DNA of 64,000 bases, taken from positions 58,864 through 122,863 of the forward strand of contig LUCM01007726.1 in assembly GCA_008360955.1 (NCBI GenBank). The letters run 5' to 3'. The stretch is from Fasciolopsis buskii (taxonomy: Eukaryota > Platyhelminthes > Trematoda > Plagiorchiida > Fasciolidae). Of this stretch, positions 38,361 through 49,938 are shown piece after piece (position 1 is the first letter of the stretch; each line of letters starts with the position of its first letter). The notes beneath the pieces were generated by a model. That model saw only the letters and a program-made list of their open reading frames with translations, was not told where the DNA came from and ran no database searches. The translations under genes and the position numbers were made by a program.

Positions 38361-38589
38361 TTACATATTTAGTCTGAACTTGTAGAACACAATTTACGTC
38401 TTACAACGTTAACCTTCAAGAACACCGACAGCTTACTTGTTGATGCACGAACCACTCTAACAGAGTGTGAAACGAACGGATTGAAAATCTCTTCCAGAAG
38501 TGGCAATAGCGGTAGGATAGGGTCAAATGCCTGTGAGGTGTTCTGGTCGCTATTCTCAAGTATCATGTACAGAAACGGGTGTTCTTGTA

Positions 38590-41500
38590 TAGGTATCCCC
38601 AGTCCTTTATTCCGAATGGAGAAATGCCAGTTGAAACCGTTCAATACTTACGGCGTTTGCATGGCATACTCCGTCAATGACAAAGTATTTATCGTGACGG
38701 GCTTGAATACAGTGTGCATAACTGGGGTTTCACTCAGTCGTAAAGAGCAAAGCATGTGCGCCTGCGATTAGATCTGTTGGAATGTAAGTGGAAAGGAAGG
38801 TGGGAAGGGCCAGTGGAGGCCTGTTATTCACAAAAGAACTCACCTGGCAGCTGCAAGTGCCCCAAATACCCTATCCGCCAAGCAAAACCTAAATTCTTCC
38901 TTTAAAATGCCCAACATGGTCGAAAGAACAAGGTCAATTCACTTAATTACATGAGAGTTGAATGTGAGAAAAGCTTTTAATTGACTATTAAATATTTTTA
39001 CTAATCCATTAGACGAAGATTCCGTCTTCTGAATGTTCGAATACAGGTAGGATAGAAATAACGGTGAACAATTTCGAATTAAGTTGTTCACTTTTATCGG
39101 AAGTGACTGAAGAAATAACACCAAACGTATAATTCCACTGTTTCACTGAAGGTATCAGAAATGTAGACAGTCATTCGTCAACGGATGGAGCAGTCAGCAT
39201 ATACTAGGAGAAAGCGACAGCAATCGGATGGCAACAACGGACTCACGATATGTGTGTTGATGTGGGGAACACGCCCATCGTCAGCAGGGGTATGGGAAGG
39301 AGAGAACTGTACATTTTGGTGAATCGTGCTTCGCGCAGATGGAATGCCAGTTTTTCTCCCGAACACAAACGTCTGTGTTCAGGCCAGGCCAAACACAATG
39401 GTCGAAAATAAGTTTGACAGAGGCACACATTCCGGAATGAGACATGGAGTGCAGGTGTGTTAGAATAAAGCGGGGCACCAGAAAGTGGCAGCTGTTTCAG
39501 CAAGAGGAAAGATGATGTGGTTCGGTGGTAAATTAATCCTTTATCATCTAACTGTGCTCCGTGATGTCTGCCCAGCTGAATGAGGTTGATGTAGACATCT
39601 GATCCAAACCTGAATCGGACACAGCATTGCCAGAATAGTATCAGAGTCTTTGATATACCTGGTATCGGTGGTGCATTGAAGGATGCATTCGAGATGTTGA
39701 ATTCCTCTCGGGGAATAAGCAACCACTGTTGGAAGCTGAGGCATATGTCAAGGGTATGTGCTCATTGTTGATGATAAAGTTTCTGCCTTATGAAATGTGC
39801 CGAAAGTGCTTTATTACAAGTTATATTGTGTTACCTTCACGCCCAAATACGGTTATCTTGGTTGTACAAGTTGCAGCTCTTAACAGAAAAATGATAGTGA
39901 CTGCCCCACACTATTAACTTTGTGTTGGGATTCGGCGCCGACGGCTATAGCAGAGGCATCCGTCTACATGAAGGGACGCCTTGTCATCAATGTTCACGTA
40001 CGCAAAACAGATATTTTAGATAAGGGTTCCTTGGTTGTTTGCAGTGCTGTTTTGGTTTCCGGAGGCCCTATAAATAGTTGCAAAATCTCGGAACAATTAC
40101 ATACGCACTGACAATGGTAGCTAATGATACCAAAGAAAGGATGGAGAATCCTGAAAGATTGCGGTTCTGGATAGTCACAAACAGCACTGATTCTGTTCAG
40201 CACAGGTTGGATATCTTGACCACCAACTAAATGATCAAGGATATACTCGGAGATACTGACAGGAATCCCATACTCCTGAAAAGCAATGCGGAGATACTAG
40301 CGATGTTCGTGTTTATCTGTATTGGCACTGAGGACTTCGTCAATGTACGCGAAAACTAAATTGATACCATAACCACGAAGTCCATTAATCTTTGGAACTT
40401 TTGAGCTGCACTTTCCATGTCAAAAGTATGGAAAACAATTCTCCCATACCAAATAGCTTTGCGATGCCAGTTTTCGGAATGTCCTTCAGTGCGTCAGGGA
40501 TGCACTAAGACAGTCAACACTTGATGTTTTGAGGTCTGGTTTATCACAGTTGCTATCTCTGACGTTTACAATCGGCTATTCAGTTTCAGCCCGTTTTATC
40601 AAACAATAACGATCTAAATGACCCCCTAGACACTCAACACAACTGCTTCGTCTATTTGTCATTATCGAACGGTTTATAGAGGTCCTCTCGGAGTAGAGCT
40701 CATTTGGGTAGTTGCCTTCTCTCGAGTTCATTGTCACAAATCAGACCACTTTTTCTTCTTTCCAAATTTAGTGTGAACTTTTGGTCCCCCAATCTACTTC
40801 CTGGTGTGTAGTCGTTCATGTCTTTACTCTGTGCGTCATTCACCTGAGTGTCTTCGGGCTTGTCGGAGAATCCTGTTTCCCAGGCATGATCCTTCCTCAC
40901 TGTCACGGACCGAAAAATAACGGCTGTGTGCATTTAGGGCCAGCGCGCAGACATACCCTATACCTGAAACGTGGTGCTAATATTTCTCAGCCGCGCGAGA
41001 ACATCTCATGCAGCACTCGAAAAGACCGATCCCATGGCCTCTTTCTTAAGCAGGTCGGAGATCGAGTACACCGTTTGGAAATTCACGTGCGTTAGGACTC
41101 AGGAGTTGCTTGAATGATATGGATTCCTAGTGACTAAGAATGACTTACATTTCCTCGTGAATTATTGAAATCCCAGGGGCCATAATTCTGCACTAAAAGT
41201 CTACTCCTGTTACGAACATTGGTACATTCTCTGTGATCCTGTGCTGTATCATGCTTTCTCATACAGAGCAAAGTTTTTGTACTACTTCAGCGGTGGCAAT
41301 AAGATTGTCACCAAGCTGGGCTAGGACGAATAATAACGCTCTGCAAACCATACCTGTGATTCAATGTTAGGCTTGTAAGGCTCCTTCAAAAGCTAGAACA
41401 AGCAGAGAAAGCTAGTCTGTTTCCCTTCGGAGATTTCCGCTATGCCATCTTTATTTGGCTACGGTGTAAGTCAGCGCAATCGAAAATGATCTCTTCTAAG

Positions 41501-42320
41501 CCCACTGCGAGGTCCTTTGGGTGGGAAATCAGTTAACCATCACTCGATTGAATGAGTTAACCTCACTAGGCTCTTTGCAGTCCTAGGATAACTTCCTTTA
41601 GATCAAGTCCTATGGTAACCCCTAAAGGTGGTTTGAGGGTCGAGAAAACTGCAGAGTACGCAAATGCGAAAATATTACTCCACCTAAATTGACCTTGCCA
41701 AAACTGTGCATTGGGGTCCATAGCCTCAATGTGGCGAACCATGTACATTGTATTCTGTGGGGAATTTATATTAGGTCGAAGTGAGTAGGAATTTTTGTTA
41801 ATGGGTTGCTGAAATCAGGCTGGAGAGGTTTAGATAGAAAAAAAGGAAATGTTGTAATGCGTAAGAAGGCCAGTTACTGCTCAAAATGTACTTTAACCTC
41901 TAGCATGCATTTATTATTGGTGGATGATCCTCTCGTCGATTTCTGTGAAATCCAACCCGATGACAAACTGGTGAATTGAAGCAACTAGACAGATCCGCTG
42001 AAAGGTTTGTCTGGTTACCAGTCTGCTGACCAAAGTGTGAACGGGATTTCCATTGGTGACTTTCCCAGTCAGTGATTGTAGAATGGAGATTGACTGATAC
42101 GAAACTTCTATCATATTGACGTGTGCAGGCATTTCGATCAGGAATACCAGTTCGATTGATGTATCGCACATGCATTTAAAGCGAGTAGATAAGGGACTTC
42201 CGACAGAAGTGGTCAAGTTTGCTTGTTGTTCTGATGGTTTCCACGACTGACGTAATAGTCGCGGCACTCCCGAAAATTGCAAGCCTGAAAACAAAAACAG
42301 CGGTGATAATAGCGTCAATC
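38590..42320 (-). pseudogene. Ty3/Gypsy LTR retrotransposon pol remnant (PR-RT-RH-IN)
   Basis: Blocks in the classical Ty3/Gypsy order are found on the minus strand with many stops and shifts. Protease-like: HVNMIEVSYQSI then FVIGLDF (41,930-42,160; the DTGA motif is destroyed). RT: DIPKTGIAKLFGM, then MDFVV, then FAYIDEVL, where the YIDD signature has become YIDE (40,240-40,510). RNase H: HVDASAIAVGAESQHKVN (39,920-39,990), then SPRGIQHLECILQCTTDTRY. Integrase: an HPG/VWPGLNTDV block (39,360-39,450), PLLPSDCCRFLLVYADCS (about 39,180-39,240), SSSNGLVKIFNSQLKAFL (38,955-39,030), and a C-terminal block with HDKYFVIDG then VSIERFQLAFL (38,612-38,700). Gag and both LTRs were not identified. It is non-functional. 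Confidence 0.82.
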
Positions 42321-42599
42321 TTTTGACATTCTGGTTTCGTTGAATGTGTTCCTAGTAGTTTGGATGCTTTTGGCGTTGAAAAACCCCCAAGTTCATGGGT
42401 TGGATCTACAGTTCTTCAGAGTGAGATCTGGAAAAGAGTGCGAAGGGCTGTCCATGTCGGATGTTCCAGCCTCAGCCTCAAAAGCCTGTGTTTGTTCCAA
42501 AGTCTCCTCTGTATACACAGAGAACTTCTCTAACATTGCCCTTTGACTGTCTAAGCTACAATACTGTTATCCTTATTTCGCTGTTTTCTTGTCGCACAT

Positions 42600-43196
42600 T
42601 TGGTTTGATCATGTTCTCTGTTCGACGATACAATCGCTCGGAATTGCTTTTTTTCAAAAACCATATCGTTTCTCAACATTTACTGGGATCACGCATGGCT
42701 GCACCTCAGCGATTTTCTTATCCATCTAAAAGAGGCACTCGTGCTGGTTGGCAGGCAGCTCTTAAATGCACCTTTCCAGTTAAGATGTCCATTCCAACAT
42801 TGTTGAGTACCAACATCCGATCTCTATTTACGAAAATTTCGGATATGTCCCTCACTTCAATCACCAATCCATGTTCACACGTGTGTTGTCCGCATACAAG
42901 AATTGTGGCTGAACCCGGATTTCGCTGATTCACTCCTGTCGATAAACAGCTTCAGATTCCATCGGCTGGACAGAGTTTCGAACAAGAATACTGGAGGCGG
43001 CGTGGAAACATGCATAAACTCCTTCTGGTTTGGCAAGTCCGAAGTTGTTTATAAGCACCCGGAAAACGGAACTGACTGTTTCGTGATACAGTGTCATCCT
43101 AGGTTTTCTCCCCATACCAGCACTATCATAACAAATTTATATATTTCTCCTTTTATTTTGGAACAAAATAACGAATCATTTTTGGATCTTTTCTAG
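42600..43196 (+). pseudogene. CR1/Jockey-type LINE, 5' part: AP endonuclease domain
   Basis: Two plus-strand frames joined by a shift near 42,900. The first gives APQRFSYPSKRGTRAGW and then LLSTNIRSLFTKISDM, the usual start of the endonuclease domain in trematode CR1/Jockey-like elements. The second gives WLNPDFADSLLSINSFRFHR, then LDRVSNKNTGGGV, and a closing NLYISPFILEQNNESFLDLF. These match the E-T-W and DR…GGGV endonuclease blocks. The domain would nick target DNA for target-primed reverse transcription. The element starts about 280 bases from the Gypsy remnant and in the opposite direction. The segment that follows is lost in the sequence gap. Confidence 0.8.
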
Positions 43197-43240
43197 TATT
43201 TATTGATCCCCTTCTTAAGGATAATCTGCATATTATTTTC

Positions 43241-43770
43241 NNNNNNNNNNNNNNNNNNNNNNNNNNNNNNNNNNNNNNNNNNNNNNNNNNNNNNNNNNNN
43301 NNNNNNNNNNNNNNNNNNNNNNNNNNNNNNNNNNNNNNNNNNNNNNNNNNNNNNNNNNNNNNNNNNNNNNNNNNNNNNNNNNNNNNNNNNNNNNNNNNNN
43401 NNNNNNNNNNNNNNNNNNNNNNNNNNNNNNNNNNNNNNNNNNNNNNNNNNNNNNNNNNNNNNNNNNNNNNNNNNNNNNNNNNNNNNNNNNNNNNNNNNNN
43501 NNNNNNNNNNNNNNNNNNNNNNNNNNNNNNNNNNNNNNNNNNNNNNNNNNNNNNNNNNNNNNNNNNNNNNNNNNNNNNNNNNNNNNNNNNNNNNNNNNNN
43601 NNNNNNNNNNNNNNNNNNNNNNNNNNNNNNNNNNNNNNNNNNNNNNNNNNNNNNNNNNNNNNNNNNNNNNNNNNNNNNNNNNNNNNNNNNNNNNNNNNNN
43701 NNNNNNNNNNNNNNNNNNNNNNNNNNNNNNNNNNNNNNNNNNNNNNNNNNNNNNNNNNNNNNNNNNNNNN
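43241..43770. other. Assembly gap (530 N)
   Basis: A run of 530 undetermined bases, 40 bases past the last readable endonuclease codons of the CR1-like element. Any reading frame drawn across it is meaningless. Its true length is unknown; the missing endonuclease-RT linker and the first RT blocks would be expected there. Confidence 0.99.
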
Positions 43771-45480
43771 CGGCAACCCGCGATAGAAGCCTAAACAAAC
43801 GCATACGGGGCGACATAAAACATTCACCCAACCACACTCCTGATGTGAACAGAATCGATCTATGCAAACAAGTCGACTAGTGGTAGGAAAAAAAGAAATA
43901 TGCAAAAACGTTTACGGATGTCTACAGCATCAATCGTGCACTCGTCATCACCACATACCCGGTATATCGGAACAGGGTGATGATGTAACAGTTACAAATT
44001 TTCTAGGGAAGAAGATGCCCCGACACGTTCTCTCCATACCCTAAACATTACCACAGGGATAGTCCTGAAGTTTGCTTCACTCTTTAAGCCATCGATGCTG
44101 GCTCGACGGATGCAGTTTGATTCTCTCATCAACTCATTAATCTCGTCTTCTAGCCCTAACTGTTGGAGGCCCGTACCAATTATTCCATCTAAATCTTGAG
44201 CCACTGCTTTCAAACGTGTCGCCCCCACGCCTAACCGTCTTCCGAGCTAAAACTACGGAGCGTGCATAATCCCTACGACTCTTTCAGTGACTAACTGAAT
44301 CTAACTAGGTCCATCTTTGGACGCTGTTCGCCTCCCTCATTCACCCATTGAGTCTCAAAACGCAACCAAAAAATTCGTTGCGCCTTTCTAGACTATGCCG
44401 GACTGCGATCTGCCCACGTCTCTTCACTCACAAACTGCAAACATTGTTTCCAGCTATACCATGCTGTCTGCTTATTTTACCAACTGAACCCAGTGCTCAC
44501 GAATGGGTGATAAAACTTCAAATTCCTTGTTAACAAACTTCAGGCATTGCTTACATTGCTACAGGATGCTTTTCTTTGATGTTGCATTCTCTCAAGCCGT
44601 TTTGAACCACGATTACTTTCAAAGTTTTTCCAACAACCTATCTTATTTCTGCGATTTCTCTGCACAAGCTGGTTTAAATCTCAACACACCAAAGTGTTTC
44701 GAATGTCTGTCTTCTCTTTCTCAGTCAATCTACCCTTTCGAAACGTCTTCCATCAATTCAAAAACTCTTACCAGGGTTGATTCTGTGAAATATCTAGGAA
44801 TCACTGTTGATAAAAATCTGAAGTGGACCACTCACATTTCTACCTGTGTAAAAACTCTCCGACGGTTGTCATTTCAAATCAGGAAGCTTCGGCACTAGAG
44901 GGTAAAACAAAGTACAGTCTCCCGATTTGTATACCAATGTTTTTCCGATCCTTCTCTATTGTTCTCCAGTTATTTATACAGGTTTAGTTAGAAGTAACTT
45001 TAAAATTCTTTGCCGGGAGCTATCAGTTATTAGCTGCTTGTCCTTTATACCACTAACTGAATTTTTCCTAAATCTATGTAGTCTGCACTTATCAGCATGT
45101 GAGAAATCTGCTCACAAAATTCTTTCTGATCCCACGCATCTTCTGCACAACGATCTTTTAAAGTGCCGCTCTCATTTTTCAACAAGATCCTCTTTTTGTT
45201 CAATACTCTTTAGAATCACTATCAGTAAGATTTCCACTGCCCCATATTTAGGACGCATTTTGACAAACCATGACCGGGTTTCAGCCGAATTACTGAGCAA
45301 CATATAATGATGTGCTATGATTATTCCTTGATGAGTTCTTTCATATTTTTACAGGGTGAAGAATGCAAATTCTTTTTTCCCAATTAAATTTTTACCCTCA
45401 CGTTTTTTGGGCTGAAATGTGACATTATTTCTTTTGCGCAAAAGTTCATACAATACAATACAGTACAATACAATCTGTAT
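43771..45480 (+). pseudogene. CR1/Jockey-type LINE, 3' part: reverse transcriptase remnant
   Basis: Right of the gap, CAFLDYAG (about 44,375-44,400) corresponds to the FLDYxxAFD block of the RT palm. The YADD segment is missing or rewritten. A good frame at 44,503-44,898 gives FSAQAGLNLNTPKCFE and VDSVKYLGITVDKNLKWTTH, the thumb motif common to CR1/Jockey RTs. A shifted frame at 44,927-45,307 gives FPILLYCSPVIYTGL, then ILSDPTHLLH and KCRSHFSTRSSF, the usual C-terminal end. A short pentanucleotide tandem at 45,448-45,474 may mark the 3' end. Several stops make it inactive. Confidence 0.82.
45448..45474 (+). repeat. Short tandem (ACAAT)n, possible LINE 3' tail
   Basis: Five imperfect copies of ACAAT, 140 bases past the end of the CR1-like ORF. 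Non-LTR elements of this type end in short tandem repeats rather than poly(A), so this could be the element's 3' terminus. A plain microsatellite is the alternative. Confidence 0.45.
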
Positions 45481-48050
45481 AATTCCTGCTAAATTGCTTT
45501 GTGCGCAGATCGTCATCCATTGTATCCAGTGATCACAGAGTGCGGGACGTTCATTGATGTGGTACACATGTCAACGAATCCAACTCAAAAATTAGGGAGG
45601 AATGATATCTTTTATACGGATTTCTATGGAATGGTAAACCCATTTCCCTTTTGACGATGCTAATCGCCTAATCAGTTTATTGTGCTGTGTCGCACAGGTC
45701 CAAGTTGGGTGGACACTTGAATATCTTTAGGATTTAGGGATTCATGCCAATGGATTAATATATTTCAAATGGGAGCTCAGATGGCTATTATGAATGCTTG
45801 TAAGCCCCAGAAGATGAAATCCATCCCACTAATATCAACTGATATGCATTTTGAACTGCACAATTGCTTCAAGTGTGCGCTCATATCCCTGCAATATGTT
45901 CAAGAAAAACTACTGTTGACTATAGGTTTTAAAATGATGAATTTTGTTTCACAATTCAATTAACGAAATATCATTTATTTGAAACGAAAATTTCACCCCG
46001 AAGAGAAAATCGGAAACGGACTGAGACCAAGAAACGATGAGATTGAAAACAATGCCAGTTGCTGTTTAAAATATAAAAATACGTTTAGCAGAACTAAATA
46101 AACGGAGAAATGTGGGAAATCGTGAAACGATATAAGTAAAGGGCTCATCAACTTTTGATTCTGTAAACGTGTCTTGGACGAAATTTGGCTTTCTGGTTTC
46201 AATTGACTGTTTCTCATACGTGGTAGCACGTAATTCCGACTAACTGAAACCTATGTGGTTCACACATCCACGTCCATCTGTCATATTTACCCAAGCCAAT
46301 TTGTCCCGGATAATCCGGTGTCCAAGTTATCGATACCGGCCTCCCATAGTACAATTGAAACAATCGGTAACTCATATTCGAACTTCCTTGGGTTTTTGTT
46401 TCGTATATTCCAGATAAACTGAACCCGTGAAGATTTGATAGCTTTTTAATTGAGCAATCTGAAATGAGATTCATTTGATGATCTGTTTATGAACTTTGAA
46501 TCACTTCACCGTGATTCACTGGTCTCACCTTAGCAATGTTCACGTGTGCACTTCTGTCAACAAGGTTTTTCGACCTCTTTTGATTTCCTCTTCTCATTTC
46601 ATCGTACCGTGCACAAAACACAGGTGGATTATCTGGCTTTTTACCAGGGCTTTTCGAAAATATAAATATAAATCATCCCTAGAATTTGTATTAGTCATCT
46701 AATTATTCATACAACTTCAGATCACTAGAAAATGTTTTTGATCTCCAACGCAACGCCCTGTAAGTTCGCATTCATTTACAATCTTGATACAATAGCTGCA
46801 TTTCTGTGGTCCTCTTTCCGGATAAGTATTCTTGAAAAATGCAAAAATAAGCAAACATCATTTTCATATTAACTTTAATTTGATGACTTCATACCAGCCC
46901 CTTTAGCTGCTTGCATACAATCAGTGTTGGGATAAGACTACCAAGCACTACTCGTCACGGACCAGAAGAGCATACACTGGCTAGGGAATCATTAGACAAT
47001 TTATGTACGAGATTTCTACCTGGGAAATCATTTCTGGATTATTGAAAGCAATTAACAAATTCGGGCTCCTTTCGAAATATCGGTTTCAATCTTCCAATGG
47101 GCACAGTTCCAGTCAGTCATGGCAATCGATATTCGATCTGTCTATTGTCAACTAAGGTTTGATGTCGGGCAACCGAGATCTCTGGCCATCTTCGTCTAAC
47201 TACCCACACTGAGTCGACAACAATATAATTCATTGAATGATGGTAACCTTTTCGTTCTGTATGTTATAAAAACCAATTAATTCCCTTTCACTTTTTCTTT
47301 ATATCGTCCAAGAATCCAAAAGTGACATTGTAGGACTAACGGACGAAACTTAGGTTCCCAGAATTCCTGAACGTGGTAGATTTTCCGCAAAATAACACTC
47401 ATTTTATGTTGTCGTATTCCATGTTCGTCAAAGTAAAGCGTTTGGTTACTTGTGCAATCAGAAATACTGATTTGTCACAGCCGAAAACACAATGTAAAAT
47501 TTTTGCGGTATGAAATCTGGAGAGATCAAAATGCGAACCCAACTTCTAGCAATTGAATGGAAAATGTCAAAAGTACTTTACAATTTTCACAGTATCGGGC
47601 CCCTCGTTCCAACTCGAAACATTTCGCTATTACTTTGTGCTGAATGGATGGTTGGACAATTCCGTTTGATGTGCACCAAGGAGCGAGTGTTATCCTTTCA
47701 TCATTAGTAGCAAATTGTGTGAACTTAAAGCAAGGAAATGAAAGATTTAACAGAATCCGTTAATTAGACACATTAACTTGGTGATAGATGCGAATTTCGA
47801 TGAGACCATTTGCTTGATTTCGAGTCACAGAAGTCCAGTACCACAATAACCAAACTCAATTCCTTGTTCGGAGTTGCTAGAATTAAGGAATCTCAAATTT
47901 CTATATGGAGCTCACAGTTACTTGTGAGTACTATGTAGTATCGGCGTTTTCTTTGCTTGGCTGGCTGCCCTTCGAACTTCATGTTCTACTCACAAGCATT
48001 TGGTCATCCGGACGACTTATGAACATACTTAGCTGTGTCATTTTAATTGA
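45480..48050. other. No gene recognised
   Basis: Only short open frames, the longest 86 codons (46,214-46,474, minus), without familiar motifs. Confidence 0.45.
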
Positions 48051-48062
48051 TTTGAACGGAAG

Positions 48063-48119
48063 TTAGTGACATAGTGGTCACAACCATGCCTTCCAATCTG
48101 AAAGCCCGGATTCACAACC
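48063..48119 (+). repeat. tRNA-derived SINE-like head
   Basis: TAGTGACATAGTGG resembles an RNA polymerase III A box. It is followed by TTCCAATCTGAA, like an anticodon arm, and CCCGGATTCACAACC, like a B box (GGTTCGAnTCC), at tRNA-like spacing. Mismatches in the arms rule out a functional tRNA. The body of the presumed SINE would extend to the right, but its end cannot be placed. Confidence 0.4.
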
Positions 48120-49489
48120 TGGAAGCAATCGAAGATCTGCACAGCTGGTGAGTTCTAACGAGAGCAAAACTCAAGGCTGGCGCTTCCTGAATATCATGTT
48201 GGTGGAGTGATCGGATATTTGTGCGGAAACTATGGAGTCCTACAGGCATTGAGCCAAGTAAACAAAACACCAACCCCACACACTATTCACAAGTAATTGT
48301 AACCTCGACATAGAAGTATGGAACGCGTAACAGGCTAGTAGGGACGTGCAACCCTCCCGTGCAGAAGAGCTGACTTGATTTGAAAGTTATATGAATCAGT
48401 GGGAGAACTAGTAGCGATCGTTTAGAGCTTCTGGGTAAAGGTTTGGCAAAGGGTAAACGTCGATACCTGGTAGTGAGTTCATCTCAAGTATCGACGTAAG
48501 TTCTTAGGTCAAGCGAATTAAAAAAAACATGTTCACTAATCAGAACAAAATAAACTTTTGCAATTCTGGAGGGATTGCTGCTGCTGCTAGGAAGATCCGA
48601 TGTTGAAAATTTGAATATAAGGTGACATAAGCTGACGAGACGTGAAGCTTGGGAAATGAAGCTTCTCCACTTTGGTGAACTGCGCTCGAAGCATATTGGA
48701 CCAAAATCATTTCGGCTTGGGGTAACTCTAACCGAATCGGGATCTTTTCCATACTGTGGCCGATACTAAGAAGCAATGAAAGCCTTCTGAAGTTTTAGGA
48801 GTCAATCCCTTCAAAGGCCAAAGGGCACACAAAGTTGTGCACACATACATCAGCCTACCACAAGGGTACTTATTCGTTATTACCGTTAACTGAATCCACC
48901 TGTCAGTCTATACCAACTCATTATGTGATGCGGTGACCTAAATTTGCTCGAAAGCCTAAAAAGATATTGTTTTCCAACGACAGGGTGAATTCGCTTAGCG
49001 TCAACTAAGTTACAGTGAGATAGTGCTAGTTTACCTTGGAGAATTTCCAATTGTGCATGCCACTGAGCTGTGTAACAAGCTCATTTTTATTCATCGTAAA
49101 ATACTTTGGTTTAAACGGTCAGTCATGACAAGGATTATAAAAACTTTTGATGTAAACAGAAACATAGTTTTATTCATTTTTATTGTATCCGGGCTGAAGT
49201 TGATCCAACCGTTTGTTCCCACGATAACTCAAACTTTAGCGCTTTATCCAACGAACACTACTACGAAAGTTAGCGATTTTCGGTAATGCAAATATATCGC
49301 TAACATGTGCAGTGCCATAAACGTCCGTTCCTAATATTCATTTTGTGTGGGTAGTACCTAAAACACCCGAGTTTCACTTCAGAATCGCTCAGACCAAGTA
49401 TCTAAGTATGTAACGGTTATCGGTAAAACGCAGTCTGATTCAAGCAATGGAAATTCTATTCGTTATCAGGTAATTTATTAACATTTCAG

Positions 49490-49938
49490 AAACTTTGTCA
49501 AAGATTTGTACACAAATGCAACTGAGCCTTGGATCCAACACTCTCAGCCGCACATCTGGAACCGCATCGAAATCGCGTCATTCGCCTAGAAAATCACAAC
49601 CCGAATGGGAGGAAATACTCTCGATTTTGTTGCATCGGTTCACCTCCAGTCCCGGAGCCCCATTTTCAGAAGGCAAACCAATGAATACCGCGGCGAACGA
49701 GAGAACTTAGTTTCCGTTGGTTAGTGAAGCCACGGATGAAATGAGACAGTTACCTGGATCATCATATTTGGTCGTTCATAATCATGTAATATATTTGTAC
49801 CATCCCAATCAAAACATTTTATCAAAGTTAGTTCGATTCGATCACCCCATTCCGTTTGGGACTTCAAAAAGTTCCTTACATAGTCACTTGAGGTGTTGCG
49901 GGATGCAAACGTTCAGTAGGGGTCAAAAGGCACTGTAG
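49490..49938 (+). CDS. Open stretch of about 150 codons with a single TAG; candidate exon
   Basis: A good acceptor (TTATTAACATTTCAG, ending at 49,489) opens a frame that runs 72 codons, rich in Ser, Arg and Thr (SNTLSRTSGTASKSRHSPRK then EWEEILSILLHRF), to TAG at 49,708-49,710. It continues open in the same frame for 76 codons (YLVVHNHVIYLYHP … GMQTFSRGQKAL) to TAG at 49,936. No family is recognised. It could be a terminal exon ending at the first TAG, a pseudogene, or chance. A shorter alternative frame (NFVKDLYTNATEPWIQHSQP) starts at the same acceptor. Confidence 0.25.

Noticed and set aside
38369..38790. What looked like two minus-strand host exons with a consensus donor GTAAGT at about 38,651.
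   Set aside because: The frame through the supposed donor reads HDKYFVIDG then VSIERFQLAFL, the C-terminal integrase block of the Gypsy element. The donor is a chance match inside the dead polyprotein.
43153..43905. Three open frames of 224-250 codons on both strands.
   Set aside because: They exist only because the run of N contains no stop codons.
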